Assembly (NCBI RefSeq): GCF_000497045.1
Contig: NW_015961991.1
Location: forward strand, 124,812 to 188,811
Source of the DNA: Kalmanozyma brasiliensis GHG001
Taxonomy: Eukaryota > Basidiomycota > Ustilaginomycetes > Ustilaginales
Direction of reading: 5' to 3'
DNA length: 64,000 nucleotides
A model generated the notes under the pieces. That model ran no database searches. It was not told the DNA's origin and was given only the letters and a program-made list of their open reading frames with translations. This document shows positions 17,986-28,452 of this stretch, one piece after another (position 1 is the first letter of the stretch; every line of letters starts with the position of its first letter). Made by a program: the position numbers and the translations under genes.

Positions 17986-20964
17986 ATGAGCGCGCCCATC
18001 ACTCGCAACGAATGGAATGCAAAGCTCAAGCACGCACAGGACCAGGCGCAACGGGCCACCAAGGCCGAGCTGGCCCGCAACTTCTCGGAAGCCTTCGAGC
18101 TCTATGTCCGGTCGGGCCAGCTCTTCCTTTGGCTGCTGTCCAACTTTCCAAACACCAGCAACAATGCCTCTTTGACAGCACCTAGACAGATAGACGGCTT
18201 CGGCTCCAGCCCATCGAGAGCAGGAGCTGACTCCACCTCGACCAGCCCAATTGTTGATGGTGGTTCCTTCGGCGCAGGTGACGGCTCAACTCGCGAGCGT
18301 CTCAAGCAAATGGCGACCAAGGTCATGGCTCGAGCTGAAAAGATCAAATCACTACACAAGGACTTGCGGCCTGTCGATCGCGATGCTCTGAGTCAAGAAG
18401 AGCAGTCTACCATTCTTGTCAGCTCGTCTCTGATCAACGGCCACCGGTACCCAATATGGAATGGCGCCCCATCTCCCATTCAAATTGCCACTCGCTCAAC
18501 GATCATCGACAAGGAGCAACCATCACTATCACCGATTCAGCTTCGCAAGCGTACAGTCTACCAGAGAGCCTCGCAGATCAATGCAAACGATGATCAGAGC
18601 TGGTCGACGAGTCTCAAAGGCAGCGACATCGTCCAGGACATCGTCACTGACTGCTCCTTCGTCGCCGCCCTGGAAGTTGCCGCTGAGCACGATCGCATCT
18701 TTGGTGGGAAGCTAGCAACTTCGGCACTATACCCAAAAGATTCGTCCGGCCGCATAGAGCCGAGCTCTGACGGTCAATATCACGCCAAGCTTCACATCAA
18801 CGGCACACCACGTCAGGTGTCCATCGACGACCATCTCCCTTACTATCCTTCCGAGGCCTCATCATCTTCGCCTACAGCATCGAATTCGGCTGTCCACCCA
18901 TACCGCTTGATGTGCGCGACTTCACGCTCCGGAAAAGCCATCTGGCCGGCTCTGCTCGAGAAAGCATACCTCAAAGTCATGGGCGGCTATGACTTTGCCG
19001 GTTCCAATAGCAGCATCGACCTCTATGCATTGACTGGCTGGCTGCCGGAACACATCTTCCTTCGCCATGCCGGTTTCCAACGCGAGAAGTCGTGGCAGAG
19101 AATTCACGATGCGTGGAATGCTGGTCTATGCATGGCCACCGCAGGGACCGGCAAGAAGCCTTGTCGCAAAAAGGAAGAGGCTGGTAGCCAGATTGACGAC
19201 AATATCGACAACATCACGCTCGACTCGGGCCTGATCTCCAGCCACAACTATGCAATCTTGGATGTGCGCACGAGTGGGAATCGCCGCTACGTCAAGCTGA
19301 TGAATCCATGGCGCACTGCCGCTGGCATCAGACCCGCATTCGCCATCTCGGAGGAAGAAGAGCAGCGTGTTTACGCCAGCTCATCGCTGAAGGAAAAGTT
19401 GGGAGGTGTCGAGCTGGACGCGGAAGAGAAAGAGGCTGAGGTTCCATTGACCTTCACGGTCTCGTGGGACGATTTCTGCAGTCACTTCGACTCGCTGTTT
19501 CTCAATTGGGATCCCGAGATGTTCGACAAGAGCGTCACGGTGCACTCATGCTGGCGAGGCGACCCCTCTTCTCAGTCGCCAGGAGCTCCAACATCAGGCT
19601 CGAAGCAGTTTGACCCCCATTTCAGGCTATCTATCGCTCTTCCTCCCGGCCAGAGCAGCAGCGCCGAGGCGGCCGCCAGCGATCCCTCTGCTGAAGTCTG
19701 GGTCCTCCTGACACGACACATCACCACCACCAGGCCAACTCAGGGGGCAGTCACGGACACCGCAGAGGCACCCACAGAATACATTGCGATCCATGCCTTC
19801 GAGGATGACCATCATTCCTCCGACAGCGAAAGCTCCACTACGAGCGCTGCTCCTGCTCTGCGTCAGGCCAAGCACAAGGGTGCGTTTGTAGATGGAACGC
19901 ATGTCCTCGTGCGCCTCAAGCCTTCTGCTCTGCGCGAAAGAACCCCAACACAGTCCAAACACGCCGCCAGCCCCGAGCGAGGGCCCCAGCAATGCAGCTT
20001 CACCATTGTCGTGCCGCGCCGCAGCGAGCCCACATCGTCAACCGGAACGCCGCAGCAGAATACAGTCAAGGACACCAACTACACCTTGTCCGTCTTTTCA
20101 CGGTATCCGATGGAGCTCTCCGAGCTCCGGACTCGATTGCCGTACTGCGAAACGATCAGCGGCTCTTGGACAACCCGCACTGCAGGAGGGAACGCGACGC
20201 TGGCATCCTTCCTGTCCAACCCGCAGTACACGTTGGTAATCCCCGCCAACCAGGGCGAAGTGCAGCTGCAGCTCACGCTCGAGTCCGCCGACCGACGCAT
20301 CCCGGTTCAAGTGCTTCTCACCTATCCTGGCACCGGGACTGGCCGCGTGACGCATCTGACCGAGGGCGACGTCGTGTTGAGCAGCGGGATGTACCATCAC
20401 GGTATGGCGCTGTGCTCCACCTCCCAACCCGGCAATTCCGGTCCCGCCCTGCGACCCGGAACCTATACGCTGATCGCCTCGACCTTCGACGCCGGTATCC
20501 TGGGCGACTTTTCGTTGCGAATCGAGTCGACCCGCCCCGTGCAGCTGCGACCCATCCCGCAGGAAGGAGCGGGAATGTTCCATCGCCGACTCACGTCCCG
20601 CTGGACGCGCGGTGTCAACGCGTGTGGATCGCCTACCAACAGGGCCTACTTTGACAATCCGGGCTGGCGCTTCACCCTCGATCGCCCGGGACTCACCGGT
20701 CTTGTCGCCCGGATTCGAGTCGAGGCACCAAGGACAGAGGCGGTGAGACCGTACGTCAACCTGGCCCTGTTCGCCGAAAGTGGGGGTTTCAAGGAGGTCG
20801 CCAGCAGCGGCAGCTATACGGACCTCACGTGCGGCGCAAGCGTAGATACCAGGCTGCCAGCAGGGACGTATCGGTTGATCGCATCGACCTACCAGCCAGG
20901 AACGCAGGCGGACTTCACGGTGGATCTGTACACTGCGGCCAAGGTCGACGTGGTCCCTCTCTAG
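17986..20964 (+). CDS. rim13: Calpain-like cysteine protease, Rim13/PalB type
   Basis: With the start at 17986 the product has 992 residues. Residues about 5-50 form a helical MIT-like domain (NEWNAKLKHAQDQAQRATKAE), which in PalB proteins binds ESCRT-III. The calpain core follows with a complete catalytic triad: Cys223 in VTDCSFVAAL, His420 in SSHNYAIL and Asn440 in KLMNPW. The C-terminus carries two calpain domain-III-like beta modules sharing a motif of the form PGTYxLIAST. Rim13/PalB cleaves the C-terminus of the Rim101/PacC transcription factor on Snf7-marked membranes during alkaline-pH signalling; Rim101 itself is not in the window. The upstream in-frame ATG at 17590 would add 132 residues of poor quality, so the start is chosen at the MIT domain. 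There is no sign of disruption. Confidence 0.9.
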   Translation: MSAPITRNEWNAKLKHAQDQAQRATKAELARNFSEAFELYVRSGQLFLWLLSNFPNTSNNASLTAPRQIDGFGSSPSRAGADSTSTSPIVDGGSFGAGDGSTRERLKQMATKVMARAEKIKSLHKDLRPVDRDALSQEEQSTILVSSSLINGHRYPIWNGAPSPIQIATRSTIIDKEQPSLSPIQLRKRTVYQRASQINANDDQSWSTSLKGSDIVQDIVTDCSFVAALEVAAEHDRIFGGKLATSALYPKDSSGRIEPSSDGQYHAKLHINGTPRQVSIDDHLPYYPSEASSSSPTASNSAVHPYRLMCATSRSGKAIWPALLEKAYLKVMGGYDFAGSNSSIDLYALTGWLPEHIFLRHAGFQREKSWQRIHDAWNAGLCMATAGTGKKPCRKKEEAGSQIDDNIDNITLDSGLISSHNYAILDVRTSGNRRYVKLMNPWRTAAGIRPAFAISEEEEQRVYASSSLKEKLGGVELDAEEKEAEVPLTFTVSWDDFCSHFDSLFLNWDPEMFDKSVTVHSCWRGDPSSQSPGAPTSGSKQFDPHFRLSIALPPGQSSSAEAAASDPSAEVWVLLTRHITTTRPTQGAVTDTAEAPTEYIAIHAFEDDHHSSDSESSTTSAAPALRQAKHKGAFVDGTHVLVRLKPSALRERTPTQSKHAASPERGPQQCSFTIVVPRRSEPTSSTGTPQQNTVKDTNYTLSVFSRYPMELSELRTRLPYCETISGSWTTRTAGGNATLASFLSNPQYTLVIPANQGEVQLQLTLESADRRIPVQVLLTYPGTGTGRVTHLTEGDVVLSSGMYHHGMALCSTSQPGNSGPALRPGTYTLIASTFDAGILGDFSLRIESTRPVQLRPIPQEGAGMFHRRLTSRWTRGVNACGSPTNRAYFDNPGWRFTLDRPGLTGLVARIRVEAPRTEAVRPYVNLALFAESGGFKEVASSGSYTDLTCGASVDTRLPAGTYRLIASTYQPGTQADFTVDLYTAAKVDVVPL

Positions 20965-21023
20965 CCCTGCACACATCACACTCGTCATGCTGAGAAATGG
21001 GTATCATCGTTGTTGTTTCCCTC

Positions 21024-23126
21024 TCAAAGATTTGAATACGATTCGTCGCCGGCGCTCGTCTGAAGCGTCCCCCGCGCACTACTGCCCCAATGAGTCTTGA
21101 CATCGTAGAACCCAGGCACGGCGTCAGTGACCCACGTTAGATCGTCCAGCACGGCAATGTCGCGTATGAAAATCCTCCCGTCATCCCCCTGGCTCGCCTC
21201 GCCGTAGACCACCCACAGCTTGCCCGTCTCCGGCGCCCGGTTGAACAACACACTGCTGGGATGCACCCACACCTCGTCCCCACCCACGGCGGTGCGATAC
21301 GTCATGGTGGATGCGTCGTAGCGTGCCAAATTGGCGTAGAGTCCTGTGCAGAGGCAGCGCGTTAGGCGTTCCACCGCATCTTGCCGTCCTAGGATGCTCG
21401 AGGTCGGATCGAGCTTGACTGTCGAGGCGAAGCGTTGCAGGTATCGCTCGAGTTGAGAACGAATATTCACCGCCCTACTCAGCGCGGCGAAATTCAACCG
21501 GTGTCGGGTGCACCACTTCCTCCCGCGCCGCCCGACGCCATCAAAGGCAAGGTAGACATTGAGCAGCGTCATCATGTCGCCTTCTTTGGCTTGGAACGCG
21601 CGCATGGAGAGCTGCGTCTCGGTGCTCTCCACCGCAAAGAAGGGCGATGTGACGGACATCATGGCGAGGAGGGAGAGCGTTTCGGATGCGCATCCGCGGC
21701 GTGTCGATTCGAGCAGCGCACGAGAGAGGTGCGGGGGAAGGGGAAGCTCACCCATCATCCCGCCCTGCTCGGTTAGCCGGGAATGGGAATCTATCGCACC
21801 TAGACGGACGAGTCGACCCAGCGCACTGGCCAGCGCGGCCACCGGCGGCGCAGGTGGAAGCCACGGGAACGAGAGAAGGTTGTCGACACCAAGACACTTG
21901 AGTTGCAACACCACCCCTTCGAGCCCTACGCGCGTGAGCTCTGGCGCTGTAGTGCGCGCCATCGCGTGAAAGGTCGCCTCGCTGTACAGGCGAAAGCACT
22001 TTCCCGGGCGCGTTCGACCGGCTCGACCCGCGCGTTGAAGCGCAGATGCCTGGCTGATGGGCGCAACCGACAGCGTCGAGTGTAGGGACGAAGAGGTGCG
22101 GAGTTTAGCGAGGCCGCAATCGACCACGTAGACGATGCCGTCGAGGGTGATGCCCGTCTCGGCGACATTGGTTGCCACGACGACCTTGCGTGTTCCTGTC
22201 GGGGCTAGAGAGAACAGTTCGGTCTGCTCAGATGACGATAGGCCAGAGTGAAGCGGGAGGAGGTGCATCCTCGCCGCTGAGGCAGGGAGGGACGATTGGC
22301 GATCAGAGAGAGCTTGTAGAGCAGAATCGATCTCCGAGCGATCAGTGAGAAATGCTAGTATGTCCCCCTTAGGTTCAGCCAGATGGATGCGCCATATCGT
22401 CTCCACTGTCTCCTGTACGTAGTCCTGACAGGGTTGGCTGAGGAACGCCGCCTCCACCGGAAAACTCCGCCCATCCACTTGCACTACACTTACTCCCCCC
22501 GGCCCATCGAGGAGCTCCTTCATTCCCACCACATCCACCGTCGCACTCGCCACCACCACCCTCAGCTCAGGTCTTCTGCGACAGATCTTTTTGAGGATCC
22601 CCAGTAGCAGATCGCTATCCAACCCGCGCTCATGCACCTCGTCCACCATCACCACAGAGTACCTGGTGAGCAGGGGGTCGCGGAGACACTCGCGGAGCAG
22701 CGCGCCGTGCGTCATGTATCGTATCTTCGTGCGAGGCGAGGAGTCATCTTCGAAGCGAACGGTGTAGCCCACTTCCTCGCCTAGGGGGACGGCGAGGGAG
22801 GAGGCGACGTGGGCTGCGACGGTGGTTGCGGTGATCCGACGGGGTTGCGTGCATGCGATGGTGCCGCGGGAGGACCAGCCGGAGGTGTGAAGGATGATGG
22901 GAAGCTGGGTGGTCTTGCCGCTGCCAGTGGAGCCGATCAGGATGAGGATCTGGGAGATTTCGAGTGCGTGCAGGATCGATAGGCGGGAGGAGTGGATCGG
23001 CAGGGTGGATGGGGAGGTGCTGGGAGGAGGGAGGAGTGGGGCGGATGAGGTGGAGCGATCGAGCGAGCTGCCCGGTTGAGAGGTGCCTGGTTTCCAGAAT
23101 GTCGGTTTCGATGATGAGGCCGACAT
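21024..23126 (-). CDS. DEAH-box RNA helicase, DHX35-like
   Basis: A 700-residue product from the ATG at 23126; the frame stays open upstream but that extension lacks family features. The N-terminus KPTFWKPGTSQPG resembles the FW-P-GT start of DHX35. Motifs in order: Walker A GSTGSGKT at 65-72; QPRR; motif II DEVHER at 162-167, a D-E-x-H variant that keeps the essential residues; SAT at 194-196; then the ATNVAETG and QRAGRAGRT motifs of the second RecA domain, followed by winged-helix, ratchet and OB-fold regions. DHX35 relatives are found with catalytic spliceosomes, so a nuclear RNP-remodelling role is likely. Prp2, Prp16, Prp22 and Prp43 paralogues are larger or have different N-termini; I favour DHX35 but cannot exclude another DEAH branch. 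The gene is divergent from the Chm7-like gene, with 358 bp between the start codons. Confidence 0.88.
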   Translation of the reverse strand: MSASSSKPTFWKPGTSQPGSSLDRSTSSAPLLPPPSTSPSTLPIHSSRLSILHALEISQILILIGSTGSGKTTQLPIILHTSGWSSRGTIACTQPRRITATTVAAHVASSLAVPLGEEVGYTVRFEDDSSPRTKIRYMTHGALLRECLRDPLLTRYSVVMVDEVHERGLDSDLLLGILKKICRRRPELRVVVASATVDVVGMKELLDGPGGVSVVQVDGRSFPVEAAFLSQPCQDYVQETVETIWRIHLAEPKGDILAFLTDRSEIDSALQALSDRQSSLPASAARMHLLPLHSGLSSSEQTELFSLAPTGTRKVVVATNVAETGITLDGIVYVVDCGLAKLRTSSSLHSTLSVAPISQASALQRAGRAGRTRPGKCFRLYSEATFHAMARTTAPELTRVGLEGVVLQLKCLGVDNLLSFPWLPPAPPVAALASALGRLVRLGAIDSHSRLTEQGGMMGELPLPPHLSRALLESTRRGCASETLSLLAMMSVTSPFFAVESTETQLSMRAFQAKEGDMMTLLNVYLAFDGVGRRGRKWCTRHRLNFAALSRAVNIRSQLERYLQRFASTVKLDPTSSILGRQDAVERLTRCLCTGLYANLARYDASTMTYRTAVGGDEVWVHPSSVLFNRAPETGKLWVVYGEASQGDDGRIFIRDIAVLDDLTWVTDAVPGFYDVKTHWGSSARGTLQTSAGDESYSNL

Positions 23127-23484
23127 GGTGGGCTGGACCAGGCCGGCTGATGCGGCCGAGCAAAGGGTGAGATATAGCGACGATGATGCTGGTGAGGGTG
23201 TGATGGTAAGGTCGCACAGCTGGACAGGGTCTTCGCTTGGACCACAAAAAAAAAAGTCCAACACCTCCACACTCTGCAAAACACTCTCACGCTTCATCAC
23301 CATCATCACGTCGACCCTGTCCTCAACCCACCACACGATTGTCTCAACACACACCGCCCACTACACATCGATCTGCTCTCACGGTCAAACGTCATCATCA
23401 GAGCTCAGCTTCAACCGCTCAAATATACCCTCGACGCCTCCGCACACGCGCACCATCGTCACAGCATATACCCGCGCACCCACC
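23127..23484. promoter_or_regulatory. Shared divergent promoter region, helicase / Chm7
   Basis: 358 bp between the two start codons. It contains a run of ten or more A at about 23247 and a CA/CT-rich stretch leading into the plus-strand ATG. Both promoters must lie here or inside the neighbouring leaders. Confidence 0.5.
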
Positions 23485-25077
23485 ATGACGTCGAGCAACA
23501 CCGGCCTCGCCAAATACCTCTCCACGCACACGTCCTTCCAAGACCCGCGCTCGTCCTCTTCTCCCCTTCCCGCACTCTACTCCGATCTTTCGCGGCAGCG
23601 CAAATCCAATCCTGCCGGCTACCGTGCTAGCGTCGAGTGGTGGAAGGGCATTCTGCTGGATGTCACCTTTGCCGGTGTTCAGTTCGACCGTGATCCACCA
23701 TCTTCCACATCAATCTCAGCCTCAGGGATGGGCGAAGTAGTAGACCGAACGACTTTTCGCCTGGACGAGTCCACCAAAGCGCGATGGACAATCCCCGGTG
23801 TCGGCCGCCCTCTAGGCCTCGGCACCGTCATCGCGGACCTCGAGCGCGAACGCACCGTCATCCCGCTCTCCTCATACCTCAAGTCTCCGACACCCCTTTC
23901 CGGCCCCTCCCCCTCCTCAGGTCTGCGATCCTACATCCCAACAACACGCGGCGTAGCATCAGCTCTGCTCCTCACACCAGCAAAATGGGCCGCTTCTTCC
24001 CTATACACCCTCGCCCTCGGCTCCAAGGAAGACGATGCAGAGTACAGCGAAGACGAGCGTCTGTTCCGACTCAAGCGCGGTGAATGGGTCTTCTTCCCCC
24101 TGGTCGAGCGTCTCTCCACCTCCTTTTTGATGCACTTCTACGCCAACGAGGCCTCCTTGTCGCCACTATCGCTGCTCATGACGACGTCGGAGTTTCACAC
24201 CAAGCTAGCGGCGCAGTGTGGATTTGAGCCGTCCGAGCGGGATGCGTTGCTGGTGCTCAAGTACCTTTCTCGGGATCGACGCGAGGGTCCAGCAGCGGTG
24301 GTGCAGGACGGGCTGATCAAGTTCGCACCAACCGAATACGACCCTGTCGAACCAATCACCTCTGAAGATCGTGACATCCTCGCTGTTCACTCCACCCTGC
24401 TTCGGCTCGATACGCAGATCTCTTCGCTCGAAACCCAGATCACCACCCGTAACGAGAGCATCAAGACCGCTCTTCGGGCTAACAACCCAAGCTTGGCCAA
24501 AACCCACCTGCGCAGCCGCAAAGCTCTCGAGGAAGCTCTGCAGAAACGTCGTGGCGTGAGAGAGACGCTATCGGGCGTGCTAGCAAATATCGAACAGGCC
24601 AAGGGCGACGTCGAGGTCATGCGCGCTCTCAAGGCGAGCGAAGGCGTGTTGCGCGGCGTGTTGGGCAGGAAGGAGTTGCAGGTGGAGAATGTGGAAAGTG
24701 TCATGGACGGGTTGCAGGAGCTGGTGGGTGTGCAGGACGAGGTGGATGGTGTGATTCGGGACGGGGCGAGGGTGCATGTGGATGAGGAGGAGATGGAGGA
24801 GGAGTTGCGGGTGTTGGAGGCGGAGAAGCGGCGAGAGGAGGGGGAGAAGACGGAGAGGAGGGAGGGAGAGGAGAGAGAGAAGAGGGAGCGGGAGCGGGAG
24901 GAGGCGAAGAAGGTGCAGGAGAGCAAGGAGGCGGAAGACAAGAAGCAGGAGGAGGAGCTCAAGGCGCGGTTTGAGCGATTGAGAGTTGCGCAAGGTCCCA
25001 TCTCGACACCAGGCGAGACAGCATCACAGACACATGCGAAGGAACCCTCATTGTCGAAAGAAGCCATCACCGAATAG
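23485..25077 (+). CDS. chm7: ESCRT-III protein of the CHMP7/Chm7 family
   Basis: A 530-residue product from the ATG at 23485 (context ACCATG); the open frame upstream back to 23083 overlaps the helicase gene antisense and is low complexity. Residues about 45-290 look like the paired winged-helix region of CHMP7 (WWKGILLDV, WVFFPLVERL, DALLVLKYLSRD). Residues about 295-445 form a charged Snf7-type helical domain (LLRLDTQISSLETQIT, LRSRKALEEALQKRRGVRETL, ENVESVMDGLQEL). Residues about 433-505 are an extreme Glu/Lys/Arg coiled region. Chm7 recruits ESCRT-III to the nuclear envelope for sealing and surveillance of faulty nuclear pores. The tail is longer and more charged than usual (yeast Chm7 is about 450 residues). 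The 3' third of the gene switches to G-rich codons. Confidence 0.85.
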   Translation: MTSSNTGLAKYLSTHTSFQDPRSSSSPLPALYSDLSRQRKSNPAGYRASVEWWKGILLDVTFAGVQFDRDPPSSTSISASGMGEVVDRTTFRLDESTKARWTIPGVGRPLGLGTVIADLERERTVIPLSSYLKSPTPLSGPSPSSGLRSYIPTTRGVASALLLTPAKWAASSLYTLALGSKEDDAEYSEDERLFRLKRGEWVFFPLVERLSTSFLMHFYANEASLSPLSLLMTTSEFHTKLAAQCGFEPSERDALLVLKYLSRDRREGPAAVVQDGLIKFAPTEYDPVEPITSEDRDILAVHSTLLRLDTQISSLETQITTRNESIKTALRANNPSLAKTHLRSRKALEEALQKRRGVRETLSGVLANIEQAKGDVEVMRALKASEGVLRGVLGRKELQVENVESVMDGLQELVGVQDEVDGVIRDGARVHVDEEEMEEELRVLEAEKRREEGEKTERREGEEREKREREREEAKKVQESKEAEDKKQEEELKARFERLRVAQGPISTPGETASQTHAKEPSLSKEAITE

Positions 25078-25304
25078 ACTCGGCAACCCTCCAATCCGAA
25101 CCACGATCTCGCTCAAAATGCCGCGACAGACGCCAACCAATGTATTGAAGCAGGGATGCAAAACGTCAGGCGTGTTGCCCTTTTTTGGATTGGCTTGCGT
25201 GAAGCATATGGAGACAACGAATGCCGAATGTGTGTGTGGTGTGCGAGAGGAGTCCTAAGATAGGTAATGTTGCGAGTAGAAGAGCCGAAGGATGTTGAAG
25301 GAGT

Positions 25305-26061
25305 TTACTTGTTCTCGCCGTTGGGGTTCATGCGGCGCTTGCCACCGGGGCCGACGACAGCGTTGACGAATCTGAGAATGCGAAAAAGCGTAAAGAGACG
25401 GAGCGACGTGTGAGAACGTGTCATCGGTAGTGGGCAGAGCGAAATCGCGCGTGACAAAACGACATCGAGAGTGCGCGCTAAGACTAGCAAGACCCATCTC
25501 CTGACAGCCAAGCTGTTTGCATCCCGCGACTCTGCTGTGTCCTTTTTGGCCTGATGCAGACAGCGGTGGCTGCAATGCCTTTGCTCTGCACGGTGAGTCA
25601 CACCGCATCTTGTGTCACTGCGAGTGTGTCCACTGGTATCGGCGTGAGAGAGCTGCCACCGGACTTGCAACGACAGCGAAGGGGTTGAGCGGACGGGGTT
25701 TCACAGCTGATCCGACTTGGGTGCCATGTGTCGCACTGCGTATGCATCGCCGCTCCCGCCCCAACAACCTTTCATCTGATATCCGTGCGAAGTGTTGCTG
25801 TTTCAGCAGTACCACGTGCGGCATCCTAGCTTGCTTCCCATCAATCTCTGCATAGGGTGTCGCGGATTGTGAGGCTCCATTGATCGTGTCCATCTCGATG
25901 TCGTTTTGTCCGATTCGTTGAAATGAAACTTACCGTCGGGTGTACAACAGGCGCTTCTTGGCACGGCCCTTGGGCTGCTTGGCCTTCTCTTGCTTCTCGA
26001 CCTTGGGGGTCTGCGACTTGACCTTACCGGCACGCGCGAGGGATCCGTGAACCTTACCCAT
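25305..26061 (-). CDS. rps30: 40S ribosomal protein eS30 (two exons)
   Basis: I assembled this gene by hand. Exon 1 runs 26061-25934 ([14 protein letters not shown] through LLYTRR) and exon 2 runs 25371-25305 ([18 protein letters not shown] then ENK and stop), giving 64 residues. The intron (25372-25933, 562 nt) has a perfect GTAAGT donor and a CTCAG acceptor and splits an Arg codon. Sequence and length match eS30, a small basic protein of the decoding-site region of the 40S subunit. There is no N-terminal ubiquitin-like (FUBI) fusion, unlike in animals, where it is cleaved off. The intron is large for a gene this small. The gene is divergent from eS10 across about 1.4 kb. Confidence 0.95.
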
Positions 26062-27420
26062 GATGGATTATGTGTGTTATCGAGGGGCTACAAGAGCGAA
26101 CAATGAGGGATGAGAGGAACGGTCAGATGAGATGGTCCTGGTCCTGACAGTGGTGATGGGTGCAGTGAGGGAAAAAGCGCAGCGTGATTGGTCTGTCGAA
26201 GAGCGAAGCATTGCTGGAAAATTTGCAATTGATGGCTGGCGCGCGGCCGAGTTCAAGGCCCAGGGAACAGATTGATCGGTCCAAGGCTGAGCCTAGCACC
26301 CCTTGCGTGTCGAATCCAGTCGCTGCTGCTGGATGTGCCAACGCCCAACACCACGTTGATGACGCGAGACATGGCCGCTGCTGCCGAGTGAAATGATTGT
26401 GGACGAAGCGATGGTGTCGTGACATGGTCGAAGTCTGCAACATGTGAGAGTCGAATGTGCTTGTTGTGCATCTGACTGCTGGACAGTGATGATCCACGAG
26501 TACGACAGAATGGCGATGGGCGCGCTGCTAGGCGTCCGATCGTATCAAGATGAACGGGTGCTGAGTGCCACGAGGGATGCGATGGTTTTGCTGTCCCTTG
26601 TCGATGATGGAAATGGTTTAGACATGCTGTCGATGCTTCTGTAGTGTCGCTGCTTCGCCGGAACGTCGAACAGACCAATGCGCTGCATATGCTTCCCTCT
26701 GCTGATGCACGTACTGCCGATGCGAATGGTGTAGATGCTTACGTGTATGAGTAACCTTGACGATATGGAGGGCAGAAAGATGAGATGGCGACCAGGCTGC
26801 TTTGGATAGCGTCGACGAACCTCAGCCACTCAGGGCTCACCAAACTTTGGCTGAGCTGACCACCACACAGACTGTGACTCTGGTGCCTCACAAATGCAAC
26901 GCCGGAGATGTGCCTGTCTGCTGTACCGAAATTTGCGAGATCAAATTGCGGTTGCAGGCCAGTCTCTTACGATCGCAGCTGCTCTGCTGTCGGAATCTTG
27001 CGCGCTTCTTCGCTAAATTTGAGGCAGCAGCTGGCGACGTGAAGAGCGCGAATACAAAGATTGAAGTCTGGGAAACATAAATTCAACTTTGAATTCCGCC
27101 ATTTGCAGGATGGCCGGTTATGATTAATTGCAATTTTGCGCTGGACCTGGAGCGTACGTACTGCCTGCGACATTTGCAAATTTGGCACAACGTGGGAACT
27201 TTTACATTTTGATCTACACGTGACACAGATCGTTGACAAGGAGCCAACGTCGCGCTCTGCTGCCTTGTCAAAATCATAGGCCACAGCAGCCCGATCGGGC
27301 ATCAAGGTGGGAAGAAAGCAACCGACTCGCTCTCGTGGTTCGCGATTCGAGCAAAGTGTCGAGGTCGTCATCGTCATCCTCCTTCTCTTCCCCTCAGGAC
27401 TTATCTCACACATCAAGAAC
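26062..27420. other. Divergent intergenic region between eS30 and eS10
   Basis: About 1.4 kb with only short, featureless frames. It contains several AT-rich words in otherwise GC-rich DNA, for example aaatttgcaatt near 26218, aattgcaatttt near 27125 and atttgcaaattt near 27173. These could be sites shared by the two ribosomal-protein genes. No RNA gene recognised. Confidence 0.5.
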
Positions 27421-27966
27421 GTAAGTGTCAGCATCGCAATCCAACACCCATGTGAGGGCATCGTCGACTGGGAGCACGCGCACACCAACATAATCTCGCA
27501 GCATCACCGCCAACAGCAGCAGCTACCACACTGGCAACGATGTTCAGCAGCAGGATCAGAAGCAGGCGGGCAGGACGTGGCTGGCAGACAAGCAGCATCG
27601 CGCGGACAGCCAGTATGCAGCATCAAGCGGGGACTGCGGTCGTGGAGGTCGAACGAGCAGGTCTTGTAACTTGTGCAGCTCAGTGATGTCGCTGGCGTGG
27701 CATTCGCAGGGTCCAGCTTGCAAGCATCAGGATGACGACTGCTGGATGCTGGGCAAAGGCGATCCTGCCGGAGGGCAATTGCTGTGCATCACAACCGTGC
27801 TAAGGCTACATCAGGATGGCTGCCGGCATTGCAAAACAGGAGATTCACCGCTGCCGGTCCAATTTTCGCGCGCTCCCAGTCCTCGAAATCCTCACATCGC
27901 ATTTCACCCACCCTCCTCATCAACACCCCAAACTGACCCAATCTCCACCCCTTCCATCCTCTACAG
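27421..27966 (+). other. Probable 5'-UTR intron of the eS10 gene
   Basis: A consensus donor GTAAGT starts at 27421 after a pyrimidine-rich leader. A CTACAG acceptor ends at 27966, nine bases before the eS10 ATG, preceded by a CTGAC branch-like element near 27932 and a C/T-rich tract. Length 546 nt. Confidence 0.65.
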
Positions 27967-27975
27967 TCTCTCAAA

Positions 27976-28452
27976 ATGATCATCAGCAAGGAGAACCGCA
28001 AGACGATCTACGCCTCTCTCTTCAAGGAGGGCGTCATGGTCGCTCCCAAGAACTTCCAGGTGCAGCACCCCGAGCTCGAGATCCCCAACCTCGAGGTTGT
28101 CAAGGCTCTCCAGTCGCTCACCTCGCGCGGTTACGTCCACACGCAGTTCTCGTGGCAGTGGTACTTCTACACCCTCACCGACGAGGGTGTTGAGTACCTG
28201 CGCGAGTTCCTGCACCTGCCCGCCGAGATTGTGCCTGCTACGCACAAGCGCCCTGCTCGCCCTGCCCGTGCCCCCGTCGGTGGTCGCGATGGTGCCTACC
28301 GTGCTCCCCGTGGCGACCGCGAGGGTGGTGCTGACCGTGGCGAGTACCGCCGCCGCGACGCCGCTGCCGGTGGTGAGAAGAAGGACGGCGCCCCCTCGGG
28401 CGAGTACCGCCCTCGCTTCGCCGGTGTCGGCCGTGGCGCTCCCCGCCAGTAA
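27976..28452 (+). CDS. rps10: 40S ribosomal protein eS10
   Basis: A 158-residue frame. Residues 1-100 form the conserved winged-helix-like core (MIISKENRKTIYASLFKEG, then SRGYVHTQFSWQWYFYTLTD and LREFLHLPAEIVPAT). The remaining ~58 residues are the usual flexible Arg/Gly-rich tail ending in RGAPRQ. eS10 sits at the 40S beak and mRNA entry and is a target of ribosome-quality-control ubiquitylation. Codon choice is strongly biased to C-ending codons, as expected for very high expression. The coding sequence has no intron; the leader probably has one. Divergent from eS30. Confidence 0.97.
   Translation: MIISKENRKTIYASLFKEGVMVAPKNFQVQHPELEIPNLEVVKALQSLTSRGYVHTQFSWQWYFYTLTDEGVEYLREFLHLPAEIVPATHKRPARPARAPVGGRDGAYRAPRGDREGGADRGEYRRRDAAAGGEKKDGAPSGEYRPRFAGVGRGAPRQ

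Noticed and set aside
25372..25933. Box C/D snoRNA in the eS30 intron
   Set aside because: A weak C-box-like and a CTGA word exist on the minus strand, but spacing, a terminal stem and a guide region could not be shown.
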